From Tachypleus tridentatus (Eukaryota; Arthropoda; Merostomata; Xiphosura; Limulidae), in assembly GCF_004210375.1 (NCBI RefSeq), contig NC_134830.1, positions 4,898,001-4,962,000 on the forward strand: a DNA stretch of 64,000 bases. The letters are read 5' to 3'. A program made the translations under genes and the position numbers. The first letter of the stretch is position 1. Every line of letters begins with the position of its first letter. Positions 35,630-50,600 of the stretch are shown here, one piece after another. The notes below the pieces were generated by a model. It saw only the letters and a program-made list of their open reading frames with translations. It was not told the DNA's origin and made no database searches.

Positions 35630-38600
35630 CTTATTCATACATTAAGATGTTTTTTATTTACATTCTAGCCTCTCATTCATGACCTGGGAAAAGACTGGCC
35701 AAACTTTTTTGTGCATCATAAGGACTCAAGTTTTTGGTAAATATTTTTCACATGTTGAGGAATAAACATTCCAGTATCAATATTTAAGTAATAGTACATA
35801 TGTAATTATATATTAATACAGTGCTTCAGGTAGATAGTGTATCTAGTTAAAATATGTCATTTGTTACACTTATCAGTTATGGATGTAAGTGATATGCTTC
35901 AATACAAGTTGATGGGCCTACTGGTTACACACTGTGAAAATAAGTTGTTGTTTTTACTAGATGTTTGTATTGTGCTTGAAAAGACAGTAAATGACAACTA
36001 GAAGTGTAACAATACATAAATTTTATCAATAGATTGTAGTTATGAATGTCACAATAGCAATGCATTGATGGTGAACTTTAGAATTGATAAATCACCCTCA
36101 ACTATTGACGTTTTGAAGGATAATTATTTTTCCCCATTCGTTGTGTTTTATTTAAGTTGCTGCTCAGTAACTTCTCTTTGTTGTAGATTGGTTTTATAGT
36201 CTCTACTCAGCTGTAAAAGTTCAAGTATCATTAGCACCTGTTTTCTCTCTCTTGTCATGTAGTTTAAAAGAAACCAGTAAATTGTGCCTTTACTGTGCTT
36301 TGTGACAGTTAATAAAAGATTTGAGCTAAGCTAGTGCATACTATATACACACATGAAGAAAGAAAGGTAAGAACTGAATCAACTGGGGTGGCATGCAAGT
36401 GGAAGTTTGAAAACAATATTGTCAGTCAGTTAGTAAAGGAACACAATGATGTGTCTAGAATAACATAATTATACTAGCAGAGACCCACCAAACATTTGCA
36501 ATTAAACTAGTATCTTTATCACAACAGTACTTATTTAAATACAGGATTTTTAAATAATACAAAAGAATTAAATTGTCGATGCCGAAATCTTAAGTTCACT
36601 TTTCTTAGGCCTAACATTAGCTAAGCCTTTATTAAGTATGGCCTGCATCCAGTAAACAGATAAATTAACGTTGTATTTTGTAAACGTTTTTTTACTTTAG
36701 TTAAACTTTACCTACTTAATAATGTCAATAAAAAAAAACTTGTAATGTTCTACAACCTAACATTAGATCTTTTTAAGAACTTTGATAAGCTTTTAAAATG
36801 TTGTCATGTAAAATGTTTACTAAAGTATATCTGTCTTTTGTTTAAATGAAGTAAATGTACATTTAGATAGTTAGATGTACATGTAACTTCATGATGGACA
36901 AGAACTGAGTACTGTTATAATAACAGTGTAAGAAGTTATTATCAGTGAACAAACCCATTAAAATTTAGAAAAGCAATAATTTTCCAGCATTATAAAGAAC
37001 CTATAGTTACAGATTAAATTTTGAAATTGAATGATGTTTGTAGGAAGGGACTACTTTAGAAGTAAATCACTTGTTGAGTGAATACAAGACATCATTTATA
37101 AGCTTATGCAAGAAGGTGGAAACGTTATTCATAATGTGAGATCCACACTTGATTCTGCTGATTGTGATGAACATGGAGCAGATGGGGCTGTTACTGACCC
37201 TGAAGGTTTTTATGATGCTAGTAAACTTGCCAAAATGTCAGATGACATTGGAACTGAAGTGATGCTAATGTTTAATAAAATGAACAGTTTAAAGGCAGAT
37301 ATAAAAACCCAAAACTGAACATTTACCAAACTTCATGGTGATCAACTTCCTAACATCAAAACATGTCAAACAGCTTTATATTTTTATATCACAAATGCTG
37401 CTTGTGAAAGAGTTTTTTCTATACAAAACAGACTTGAGACAAAATTCAGGTGTTCTACAAAGGCTGAAAAGATACTGTTTGATGAGTATTTTAGACTCAG
37501 AAATTTCATTGTATGGTCCCAGTTGTACAATTAAAACGTGGGTCAGTGCTAAGAAGAGGACAAGACTTTCACAACCATAGAAACAGAGAATTTAGGAAAT
37601 CATAAATAAATAAAAAAAATTGTGCGTTTTGTAATACTTTATAATATTGACCTATTCAAACTCTAACTTTTTCAGTCACAGCATAAACCAGCATACAGAT
37701 GCTTGTCCATGATCCATAATACTGAATTACTGATCATGGCAAAAGTTATCTAGAACACTGTAGCATAAGTTGAATTGCATATCTCATATGATTTGAGCGA
37801 AATGTTTTGGGATCGTAAGCTAGAGTAATTTGACCTGAGAGAAGAAAACAAAGCTAAATAAAAGGTGTTGTAAATAAAGATAGTAAGTGTTGTAACTAAC
37901 AGATGGCAGCACCATTGATTCGTAACCATATCAAACAGTGGAAATTTTAAATAATTTAAAGTTTCATTGTTTTGTGCTGTACATCTTTGATTTTTAGTTG
38001 TACAATATATTGAACGTCCATTCTTATAATATTATTCATTGTTATGTGCCACATATCTCTTGTATTTAGTACTGTTTAGCCGTTTTTATTCATTACTTTT
38101 TTACCCTAGATTCTTGTGTTTTTCTGTTCATTTATTACCTACCATCTGTTTATTAAACTAGAACAAAAAGTGTAAGTCTGGCATACAATCTGAGATTGAA
38201 AATATTAAACCAATAACTTGATGTCCAGATATACAAAGTTTAGGATAGGTTGTTAAACTGGAGTTGTGATTTGTTTACAGGAAACATGAGTGGGAAAAAC
38301 ATGGAACATGTGCAACTTTTTTGCCTGCTCTTAGTTCTGAAAAACTTTACTTTGCTAAAAGCTTGGAGTTGAAAGAACAGTATGACCTGATTGAGTGAGT
38401 AATGTAGTAGTTTCCCTTAAGTATTTCTATAGTTACACTAGTGTCTTTATTGAAAGGAAATATATATTTTTATTTTCATTTAATATTTTCCATAACAACA
38501 GTAGTTTGTCAATGTTCGTTTTTAATTATGATATCTTACGTTGTTGTAGTACAAAGTATTATAGAGAAAAACAGTGTGAACAAAGAGTTTTTGTGTTTTT

Positions 38601-41600
38601 ATCAAAATTGAAGAAAACTCATTTAAAGTTATTTATTTGATATTATGCAAGCATCATGTATTCCATGGAAATTCCATCAGAGAAGTTGAATCCATTCTGT
38701 GCCTACATTTTGTATTTATCAACAAAACATTTTCTTTTTTCGACAGTTGTGTCAGTAGAGCAATGTTGTGCTTCTTTCGTTTTGCATGGAAGGAGAGTTT
38801 TGTTATAGTTGCTTCTGTGAACTTTGAATGTACCTGAATTACATGCTGGGATGTTCATAAAGTGTTTTTCATGGTTAATGTAACATATCTTACACAATGT
38901 AAAGCACATACCTTCTTAAGGTTGATTTAATTTAACAAAATGGTGCTCTATGAATTTCAGTTGTACATGTATTTATAAAATAATTTATAGCCATCAACAA
39001 ATTACTGATAATGATTAGATCATCAGAAATATATTTTGTAGAGACATCAAAACATGCACTAATTGACGTATTTATCACTTGCACATGACGTTTGGATTTT
39101 ATTGTTATTTGATATTAGCCACATGATAATTACTGAATATCACTATTTAATTTATTTGTTTGGACTTTAACGTCATTTTAAGTAAGTAAATAACAGTTTC
39201 TTCCAATAGAATTTTCACAGGTAGAGGTATCGTGTCCAGAAAGGACCAGCCTTATTCAGTAAGTTTTTATTTTCTTTTGGGGAACCTAACAAAGCATAAC
39301 TTAATCATTCTATGTTTGTGTAGAACTTACTGTAGGACATGCTTGTTTTAAAGGTCATTACCATCACTGTGTTTAACTCTCTGTACCAAGTAGAATACAC
39401 AGTTCAGATAAATGGGGTATCAAGTCATCGTTTTGAGACAATAATGTTTTAATAAACTGAGTTTTGTAAATTTGTTAGGTTGATAGTAGTTATTAATATA
39501 AATAAATCAAACTTGTCAGAGTGACGTTCTTGTTTTCTGTTGTTTTTTCTTTCGGTCACTTTTCAGACAACTGCCATTTTTCATTTGACTTGAAGCTTGG
39601 TAGGGTTGTAACTTGACCCAGACATTGTCTTTTTTTACTTATTTAGCCATTTTTAATGATTTTTGTGGACTTGAAGGTCAGCCCAAAAGGTATTGTTTGG
39701 GTTTCTGTCTGGTCATGTTTACAGCAACCAAAATGAGGATGAATGTAAGTTTTCATGTGTTCAACATGGTAACATGCATAAAGTCTGAATTTACATGCAA
39801 GTAAGAACTTGCAAACTGGATAATTTTATGGTTGTAGTTTGTACAACTTACATGAGATTTGATACAAATATACTTTCTCTCAGGTCCAGAGTTCTGATAT
39901 AGACAGTTTTTTTTATTTTTGTGTATTTTTCTTTTGTCTGCTGTCAAAATTGGCGATGTTGGGATTGCTTGACAGTGACACGTTACATTATTCTGTGAAT
40001 GTCAGCATTTTGTTGAAAAAACTAATTTGTTGTTTGTGGACAGATTGTATTCTGATCGTATTAACTTTAATAAAAACCATTAAACAGTGTAGTTCATGTC
40101 TGTAACTAATGTTCAATGTTGAGATAAAATAAATTTTGTAATTTTCATCAAAATATTGTCACTTTCAAACTGATGAAATAAATTGTAGATTACAAAGATA
40201 AATCACTTTTTATCAGTATCAGTGTTAAATTTTGCTGTAAATGTGAAATCTTTGGAAAGTTTCTTATGTATAACAAGTACATGTTGGTAACACATGTTGG
40301 GTATATTGAGTTTTACATGTGCTAATTGTACTGAGCAATTCTATACTTTTTTAGAAACTAAGCTAAATAGGTCGACTAATGTGTGATGAATTTACAAGGA
40401 ATATTGAACTTACCTATTTGTTATACTTCAGTCTTTCTGAATAAATAAAAAAACAAAGAACTTCTAAGCTAAAAGTGTGCATTTATCACTTGTTAAAACA
40501 GGGCTAATTAAAAACTCACCCATGTTTGTAAAATGTCAAGTTTGGTTTCATTGTATAAAAATGTTATATTTTACTCCAGTGTTACATTTCATCATCTCTG
40601 ATGTTTCAAGTGATAGATCAATAATATTTTTCTTATGTAGCTGAACAATGTGTCAAATGCACTGTATGCTCACCTGAAGGTGAGGACTCTCATTGGATGT
40701 GAATATGCTAAGGTGAGTAAAGATTCAGTAGACACACCACTAATGTCAACGTGGTGTTTTGTAACTTATTTAAAAATGGTTAGTGAATTTTGTGTGATGC
40801 TACACAGTTTATAATAATCCATTTACTTAAGTTTCTCATGTGAAATCTGTAGATTAAACTCTACTTATAAACTACCTTCCACCAATCATGTTGCACCAGC
40901 ACAGCTAGCTTCCTCTGCTATTCTAAAACAGTCCTCAATCTATTTATTCGATAGACGTGCATCTTAACTGTCTCTCCTTAAGACTACAATATCTTGTTTG
41001 TTTACAACTTTCTGTCAAGTTTTGCATCTTGTGTTTGATTTTCATTGTTTATACTCATTTCTAATATGTAAATAAGCATTACTGATTTAATGTGGCAGAT
41101 GATTGTAATTTCTATGACAGTTGCAAGTGGTTCTGAGACTCAGGGTTGGTGATGCCTTCCAGGGGAACACAAAAACATCCAGCAAACTAAAACCTATCTT
41201 ACATTTGGCAGACAGTGTCTTCTTTTCAGACTACAATTTTTTGTCAGGATGTATATAACCACTGAGTGTAAGTTTGTTTCCACTGCATCTTTCACCTGTT
41301 ATCACATTTCTGTGTAACCTGCTGAGTCAGGTTTTATATTTTCATAATGTATTCCTCCATCTCAGTTGGTTCACTCAGATTTAGTAAATATGTGTGAACT
41401 GGTGTGTAGTGACTATTTCTTCTTGTTTTTTTTTACTTAGTATTTGGTAAATTAGATTTTTATAATTCTAAAGTCACTTTAGTTAAACTTTCCACTTAGG
41501 CTTTTGATTATTATTTAATATTTGGTATATGGACAGGTTTTGCACAATGGTTAATGTTTGGGTAATTGTAACTTTGGTCAATTTTTTGGGTGCTGGTTCA

Positions 41601-44600
41601 TTATTTATAACGTTAGTTATTTTTTCTTTACTACTTGTCATAGTACCCTATTGTTCCCATGTTTTACTTTCATGTCTTTTGTCTTATCAGTTCTTTGAGT
41701 GGACTTGCAAATTCTGTATTTATGTGTCTTTTATCTTCAAAGTTGTTTGATAATGTTATACTTTAGGTGTTGCTTAATGTTTTAGTTTAGATTTCATTGT
41801 TTTGTAGGTTTGTTCTTATTTATGTTATGGACTCGACTGAACCCTAGATTTTATTTGTTAGTAATGAGTACATTTTCTAAGTGTTTTATTTGTGTGCCCT
41901 CGGTGTGGATTCCTGTACGTGGTGAAGGGACCTCCCAGGGAAGGTTCTGTTCTATCTGATTACCTTCTCTGGGATCTAAACATCCACCCACGTGTTTGCC
42001 GTGCGTGGCAACCCGTGAAGGGGAGGAGAGGATCCTGGTGGTTGAGGGGTCCAACCCTAACACACCACTTTGGCCTCGAATTCCTGTAGACGGGCGGCCT
42101 TTGGGTGGCCCCTTGGGTCAATCGGCTGGTCCACTTGGGCTAGAGTCAACCAAGTACCAGTGTTGGAAGTTCTCAACGGTGTTGTGGACATTGTGCCTGA
42201 TGCTGGTGTTTGGGTATAGTGCTCACGAAACCCTGGCGTTGCTGCATTGTCCTTGCGTGACTTTGTAGTGCGGCCCCTTGTAGGGCTCCATGGTGGGTGG
42301 GGTCAGTGGGTACCAAATGTTTTTCTTTTCCTATGGATCCTCTAAAAAATTTAAATAAAATTGTAAAAAACAGTCAATGGGTAGCGACCACGTCTTGAAT
42401 ACTCAGAACAGCAATCTTCAACATCAGTAACACACGCATCTCATTTTCTTATATTACATTCTCTTCGAAAACCTTTAGGGCAATGTCCCCTTTTTTTATT
42501 CAAAAGGGACTAGAGGGACTTGCTGGCTCTCCAAAATCAGTAAAGAAACTTCGATCTGGTAACATATTGGTTAAAACATCCACATCCCAACACAGTGAAC
42601 TCCTCTTGAATTCAAAGGCAATTGGGGATATACCTATTGAGGTTTCACCCCATGCTACCTTGAATTCTTCACGAGGAGTTATTGTTGAAAGGGATTTGAA
42701 GAACGCTCCCAGTCAGAGATTCTCGCTGGTCTCTCCACTCAAGGAGTTTCTGCAGTGAGGCATCTCCACCGCAAAGATGGAATTACACTGCCAACAAATA
42801 CCCTCGCTTTTAACATTTACTTCACCACGTGCACCTGCCACCATCAAGGCAGGTTATCTCATTTGCAGGGTTTCGCCATACATACCAAACCCTCTTTGAT
42901 GTTTCCAATGTCAGAGATTCGGCCACTCAAAGACATCCTGTTGTGGTTCCCTGACATGTGCTCGTTGTGGAGGCAAGGACCACGATGCCTATGACTGTGA
43001 CATGAACCCACATTATGTAAACTGCAATGGTTCTCACCCTCTTACTTTCATTCTTGCCCAAAATGGTTGGAGGAAAAGAGGTGCAGCATTTGAAAACGAC
43101 ACATAACATTAGTTATCCTGAGGCTCGGAAATTGCTGTCCACAACTCCATCTCGGGCATATGCTGCTGCACTTCATTCCACAACTACAGTGGGAGTGCAG
43201 ACAGATCTCTGTGCCTCCAAGAGAATCGTTTTCAAAACAAATGAAAAGCCTTTTGACCTCCGTGGTTAAAAAGGTTGATGAATCGACTTCCACACCTATC
43301 TCTGTTCCTCCCATACCTTCCAACAAACCTCAAGATCCACATCCTTCAGTTTCAAATACAAGCATTTCTTCTGATACATCTTTTTCTCCCACCACAAGAG
43401 ACAAAACAATTATTCGTTCGCATCCTCAGTCACTGGATTCCCCTTCCAATAACAAAAACCTGCCCACCCGATAGACCTCCTCCGACTAAAGACAGTAAAG
43501 AAAAAAGACGTGGTCGTAAACCGAAGGGTTCTCCAGCCACTTCACCTACCCGTTCTTAAAAATGGCCACCTTGATACCATGGAACTGTTGTTACGTTCTA
43601 ATCTGGATGATATCAAAACGCTGATTGCTTCCTACCATCCTGTTTGTCTTTCTTTACAAGAAACATTTCTCAAAACTGCTGATACTGTCTCCATTCGGCA
43701 GTTTTCTCTGTACAGAAATGACAGGTTGTGTGATGGTCGAGTACATGGAGGGGTGGCACTGTTGGTTGATCAACACGTGCCCACCCTGTCTTTGTCACTC
43801 AACACACCCTTGGAGGCTGTAGCCATCCGTGTTTCCTTGGGTCATACCATCACTGTTTGTTCTCTGTACCTGTCCCCTGGAAAGACATATGATCAATCAG
43901 ATCTTGATGCTCGTTGAACAATTGCCATCTCCATTTCTAATCCTAGGGATTTTAATGGACATCATCCCTCTGGGAAGTGCTATTATTGATGGGAGGGGCG
44001 ATCTGTAGAGCGGATGCTCTCTGATCACAATCTTTCTCTTTTCAATACTGGTTCTTCCACTTACTTTCATGCACCTAGTCAGTCCTTTACCGCTATTGAT
44101 CTCTCAGTTTGCTCCCCTTCATTATTCTCCCATTTTCATGGAGGGTTGACAGTAATCCACTAGGCAGTGATCATTTTCCGATCCTTTGAGAGAGACTGGC
44201 TGCTGTCGATGCCACCCTACCCGGTGCCCGGTGGAAGCTGGATCAGGCAGACTGGTCCACTTTCACTGCTCTCGCAGAACTTGATCCTGCCATCGTAAAT
44301 CAGCCATCAATAGACGACTGTGTAGCAGTGGTAACTGACTGTATTACACATGCAGCTGCTCAGTGTATTCCTAAAACCTCGACACGTTTTCCACGATATC
44401 CTCGTCCGTGGTGGAATCCTGCTTGCCACTTAGCACGAAGGCTCAAAAGCGGGCCTGGGATACTTTTCGTAGATATCCCACACTTTCAAACCGGTTGCTT
44501 TCCAACGGGCCGTGCACATGCTAGGTGGGTAAGACGCCACAGCCAGAAGGAATCTTGGATTAAGTTCACAACCAGTATATCTTCTACCACCAGTTCCAAG

Positions 44601-47600
44601 ATCATATGGGACAGGATTCAAAGGTTAATGGACACTACAATTCTATCCCCTCTCGATCTTACTCTCTGATGGTCAGGAGGTGACTGATGTTCGAACATTG
44701 CTAACACTCTAGGTGAAAGCTTTTGCTGGGTATCTAGCACTTCTGCTTGTTCCTCCACCTTCCTGGCCATCAAGACTCGGGCAGAGCGATCACCTCTTTC
44801 CTTTTCAACTGACTGTTTCTTTGACTATAATTGTCCATTTACCCTGGTGGAACTAAAAATGGCCCTTCATCGGGCTGCCAGTATGTCTGTTGGACCTGAT
44901 GATATTCATTATGACATGCTGCACCATCTATCTCCTGCTTCTCTTGATGTCTTTCTGATTGTTTTCAACCGGATCTGGCAGGAGAATGTTTTTCCTGATG
45001 CCTGGCGCCAGGCTATTATTTTACCTTTCTCTAAGCCAGGGAAAGATCCCATGATTCCTTCAAACTACCGTCCAATTGCTTTGACGAGCTGTCTCTGTAA
45101 GACATTAGAAAGGATGGTTAATGCTCTTCTTGTTTGGTTCCTTGAATCAAACAACCTCCTCTCACCCACCCAGTGTGGGTTCCGTCGACAGCACTCCACC
45201 ACAGACCACCTAATTCGTCTTGAAACATCTATCAGAGAAGCCTTTCTCAACCGCCAACATCTTGTATCAATATTCTTTGACATAGAGAAGGCTTACGACA
45301 CAACATGGAGGTATGGCGTTTTGCAAGACCTCCATACATATGGGTTACGTGGCCATCTACCCATGTTTATTAAAAAATTTTTAATGGACAGGAGATTCCA
45401 AGTTCGTGTGGGTTCGACACTTTCGCGTTCTTTTGTACAGGAACTTGGAGTCCCTCAGGGCTGTGTTTTGAGTGTCACACTTTTCAGTATAAAGATAAAT
45501 GCCATCACTGAACAACTCCCTCTCACTGTTGCGAATGGGCTGTATGTCGACGACTTTCACATCTCATGTCAGTCATCACACATGAGATATATTGAGCGGC
45601 AACTACAAACCGCCCTCAATTGTGTACGGAAGTGAACTCTGGCGAACGACTTTAATTTCTCTCTCTCCAAAACTGTATGCCTGCACTTTTGCCGTCGACG
45701 GGGTATTCACCCTGATCCTGAAGTTCATATCGGTGAAGTTTTGCTGCCAGTGGTTCCGGAGACCAAGTTCTTGGGGCTTATCTTTGATCGTAAACTGACC
45801 TTTATACCACACTTAAAGCAATTGGATGAATTGGGCCTGTCCTTGGATAACATTGCAGATTCCACAGGTCGGCCCATCCCATCATGGCTTATTACAGCCC
45901 CCAAATGTCACCTTTCTTTCAGTCACCTAAAAAAGGCAGATACTCCAGATTGGAAGTACCGTCTTTTATTCAATGAATATCTTTCAAACAATCATTCAGT
46001 TCCCATTTATACAGATGGTTCCAAATCAGGTAATTCAGTGGGCTCTGCTATGGTTTGCTATGGGTCAATAGTTGCACACAGAATCCCTTTTACAGCTTCT
46101 GTGTTCACTGCTGAACTGTATGCCATATCTCTTGCCCTGGATCATATTGCAGCTGAGCAGTACTCCAACTGCACTATTTATACTGATTCGCTTAGTTCTA
46201 TACTTGCCTTGGAATCACTACACGCTAGCTCACATCCTATTCTCGCTGATATTCAAACCGACTGGCCCATTTCTCATTAGCAGCTACTTCAATCCAGTTT
46301 TCTGGATACCAGGCCATGTTGGTATTGCAGCAACGCGTGTTTGCAGACATGGCAGCTAAATATGTCTGCTTCAGCACCATCACCCCTATGCCTATTCCGT
46401 ACATGGACTATGGTGTTGTCTTCAAGGCTTGGCTCCGTGCCAGCTGGCAGTCCACTTGGAATGAGCAAGTGTTGCATATTTATTCATTACACCTTTTTAA
46501 TTGTGGTTCGTTTTTTACAGTTTTAATCTCTCTCATTCGATTTGACATTGGACAATGGCCATAACATTAAATAACTCGACACCAGGACTGGAAAGGCCAA
46601 CTTCAGGTGACTAACGCTACTGTTTGAACTATCCGTTTGAACTACTCATTAGTCATCCTGGCGAGTTGTTATTATACTTTTGCTGCATATCATTTCACAC
46701 TTTTACTACTTAACTTTTAGTACTGGCCATATTGACTCATAACCCAGAACCAGGACTGGAAAGACCAACTTCAGGTGACTGACGGTGGTTTTTATACTTA
46801 CCTGTTAGTCTTCCTGGCGGGTTACGGATCATTACCATTCTGCTACAGGTAGTTCTTTACAACTTTGTTGACTGGATGTCAACATTGGTTTTTACACCAT
46901 TTTCTGTTTTAATTGCCATTTTGCTTTTATCTTCAATTACTTTTACAAATTTTACTCCATTTACTTGACTTTTATCTTTTTACTGGACATTTGGCTACTC
47001 ATTATTACGATTTTGCGGAGTGTCTTTTAAAACTTTTATTCTTTTACATTTTGATAATAGCTGCTATGACACATAACCCGGAACCAGGACTGGAAAGGCC
47101 AACTTCAGGTGATTGATGGTGGTTCTTGAACTTACCTGTTAGTCTTCCTGGTGGGTTATGATCATTAACATTTTGCTAGAGTAAATATTTTACAACTTTG
47201 AAGACTGGATGTCACCATTGGTTTTTACACCATTTTCTGTTTTAATTGCTGTTTTGTTTTTACCTTCATTTACTTTTACAAATTTTACTTCATTTACTTG
47301 ACTTTATCTTTTTACTGGACATTTGGCTACTCATTATTACGATTTTGCGGAGTGTCTTTTAAAACTTCTATTCTTTTACATTTTGATACTCGCTGCTATG
47401 ACACATAACCCGGAACCAGGACTGGAAAGGCCAACTTCAGGTGATTGACGGTGGTTCTTGAACATACCTGTTAATCTTCCTGGAGGGTTTTTGCTAGAGT
47501 AAATACCTTACAACTTCTTATACTCTGCCTTCTATCATAACATTGTAGACTAGGTGTCAGCATTGGTTTTATACTTTTTTGTTTTACCTTCATTTCCATT

Positions 47601-50600
47601 TATGTCTATTACTACATTTATTTATTTATTTTTATTTTTTTTTACATTTTTACCGAATGTCTGGCGCAGATAGCCTTGCTGCTTTGTGCCATAAAACACT
47701 AAATCAATCAATCAATCAATTTATTTGTGTGCCTTTTGGCTACAGTTCATTACAGTTCATGGGTTCTACAGATTCTGTCTGAAGCTTTCTGCTCTTACCC
47801 TATCCCCTATTTACTTCTATAATTAGCTTCCCTCCTTCTTCTCAGGATCATACCTCTTCCAGTCATCTGGTCAAGACCTACTGCACAAAGGTGTTGTCAA
47901 ACAGGAGTACCCACTGATCCAGAATTTTAGTCTCAAACAGGAGTACCCACTGATCCAGGATTTTAGTCCCATCTAATTGTTGTCCCTGAGAAAATGGAAG
48001 ATTGGAGACTTGTCCCAGTTGAACTTTTATCTGGAGCCACCTTGCTTCTCCACAGAGTCCCATCTCTCACTTTGTTTTTTTCTCCAGTACTTTGAACCAC
48101 CAGATTGTTATGATGGATACTTGTTCTCATATTCAAACTGTCATCATGTCCACACGTGTCATGTCTTTCAGTTCTGGGTGTCCACACGTGTCGTCTTTCA
48201 GTTCTGGATGTCCACACGTGTCATGTCGTTCAGTTCTGGGTGTCCACACGTGTCATGTCTTTCAGTTCTGGGTGTTGTTGTTTCGTACTTCTATGTGTTT
48301 TGTTGAATGATATGATATTTTGCCTGTAATTTTCACTTATGTGGTTTTCATGGCTCCTGATTGCCTCTTCCTGTACCCTGTTAGTCAGTCGTGCTAACTT
48401 TGGGAAGCTTATCAGGTAGGAATTTCTCATCTGATTTGATAAGTTTGTTCTGAACCCAACTCAGCATTTTAGTTCATTGGAGGGTGGGTTTTTCATTTCC
48501 CTTTATTAAGAAGCCCAGTCTTTCCCACTTAGTTCATTGAAGGGGGATTTCTTCATTTCCCTTTATTGAGAAGCCCAGTCTTTCCCACTTAGTTCATTGG
48601 AGGGGGTAGGTTCTTTATTTCCCTTTATTGAGAAGCCCAGTCTTTCCCACTTAGTTCATTGGAGGTGGGGGTTTTTCTTCATTTCCCTTTATTGAGAAGC
48701 CCAGTCTTTCCCACTTAGTTCATTGGAGGTGGGGGTTTTCTTCATTTCCCTTTATTGAGAAGCCCAGTCTTTCCCACTTAGTTCATTGGAGGTGGGGGTT
48801 CTTCATTTCCTTTATTGAGAAGCCCAGTCTTTCCCACTTAGTTGATTGGAGGGGGGGGGTTCTTCATTTCCCTTTATTGAAAAGCCCAGTCTTTTCCACT
48901 TAGTTCATTGGAGGTGGGGGGTTTTTCTTCATTTCCCTTTATTGAGAAGCCCAGTCTTTCCCACTTAGTTCATTGGGGGGGGGGGTCTTCATTTCCCTTT
49001 ATTAAGCCCAGTCTTTCCCAGTTAGTTCATTGGAGGGGGGGTCTTCATTTCCCTTTATTGAGAAGCCCAGTCTTTCTCACTTGGTTCATTGGAGGGGGGG
49101 TTTCTTCATTTCCCTTTATTGAGAAGCCCAGTCTTTCTCACTTGGTTCATTGGAGGGTGGGTTTTTCATTTCCCTTTATTAAGAAGCCCAGTCTTTCCCA
49201 CTTAGTTCATTGAAGGGGGATTTCTTCATTTCCCTTTATTAAGAAGTCCAGTCTTTCCCACTTAGTTCATTGGAGGTGGGAGGGTTCTTCATTTCCCTTT
49301 ATTAAGAAGCCCAGTCTTTCCCACTTAGTTCATTGGAGGTGGGAGGGTTCTTCATTTCCCTTTATTGAGAAGCCCAGTCTTTCCCACTTAGTTCATTGGA
49401 GGTGGGAGGGTTCTTCATTTCCCTTTATTGAGAAGCCCAATTTTTCCCACTTAGTTCATTGGAGGTGGGAGGGTTATTCATTTCCCTTTATTGAGAAGCC
49501 CAGTCTTTCCCACTTAGTTCATTCTGTTTCTTCATTTCCCTTTATTGAGAAGCCCAGTCTTTCCCACTTTGTTCATTCTGTTTCTTCATTTCCCTTTATC
49601 GAGAAGCCCAGTCTTTCCCACTTAGTTCATTGGAGAGGGGGGGTTTCTTCATTTCCCTTTATCGAGAAGCCCAGTTTTTCCCACTTAGTTCATTGGAGGT
49701 GGGAGGGTTCTTCATTTCCCTTTATTGAGAAGCCCAGTCTTTCCCACTTAGTTCATTCTTTTTCTTCATTTCCCTTTATTGAGAAGCCCAGTCTTTCCCA
49801 CTTAGTTCATTCTGTTTCTTCATTTCCCTTTATTGAGAAGCCCAGTCTTTCCCACTTCAATCCAGGGATGTAAAACATGCAATCTTGATGACCCTATCCT
49901 CTTGTTTTTTTGCTACATGTGGGTTTTTCTGTTAGGAATGTGGGCTTCCATTTGTTGAGCTCACATGCATTTCCTTCAGTGGATGATTCTTGACCAGTGG
50001 AACTTTTATGACATTCTCTTGGACCATCCCATTACTCTTACCCTTGGGATTAGGGCTGACCATGCATGATGGCTGGACAGTTGAAAGTCTGCCAAGGAGT
50101 CTATTGTTTATTTCAACATCCTGGAAATTTTGGCATTTCATATCTACCCCTTCCTGAAGGGGTGATTTAATCTAACTATTCTACTGTCATAAGTTATATC
50201 ATCATATAAGGTTGTTTTTGAATTAAATGCAAAGCTTCAAATAGGACTATCTGTGCTCTGCCCACAATGGATATCAAAACATGGTTTCTAGCATTGTAAA
50301 TTTACAGTCATACCATGGTTCCAATGGGGAACCACCTGACAAGGAAGAAACAAATCCAGATCTTTGTATTTTCAAAGTCTAGAGCTTCTTGGCATGTCAT
50401 GTTCCAGGTATTGTTAATCTAGTGGCTTATTGCTTATCTCAACCTAGTTAGGTTCTTCTCAAAGAGTTGTCCCTTCTTTCATGGATATTGTAGTGGATGT
50501 GTTCTCAACTGAGAACACCATATATAGATGTACTTGCTTACTGGAGTGCCAAAATTCCTTCCTGCTGGTCGTGGTTTCACACCTTTCATTTCTGGGAATA

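Larger units (their letters stand above)
41899..47719 (+). mobile_element. Near full-length LINE of the I/Jockey group with RNase H
   Basis: A perfect 14-bp target duplication bounds a 5.8-kb element. In order: a GC-rich 5' leader (41899-42480), ORF1 with two CCHC knuckles, an apurinic-type endonuclease, a reverse transcriptase with a YVDD box, an RNase H domain, a 3' region with tandem roughly 333-bp repeats, and a TCAA-repeat tail. RNase H after reverse transcriptase points to the I superfamily (I, Nimb or LOA-like). Reading frames are interrupted many times, so the copy is inactive. It lies in the sense direction in the last RNase T2 intron. Confidence 0.93.

Noticed and set aside
41220-41300. 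Extra RNase T2 exon after an acceptor-like TCTTTTCAG
   Set aside because: The following sequence has no RNase T2 similarity, and the exons at 40641 and 53655 already join in phase with no missing family block.
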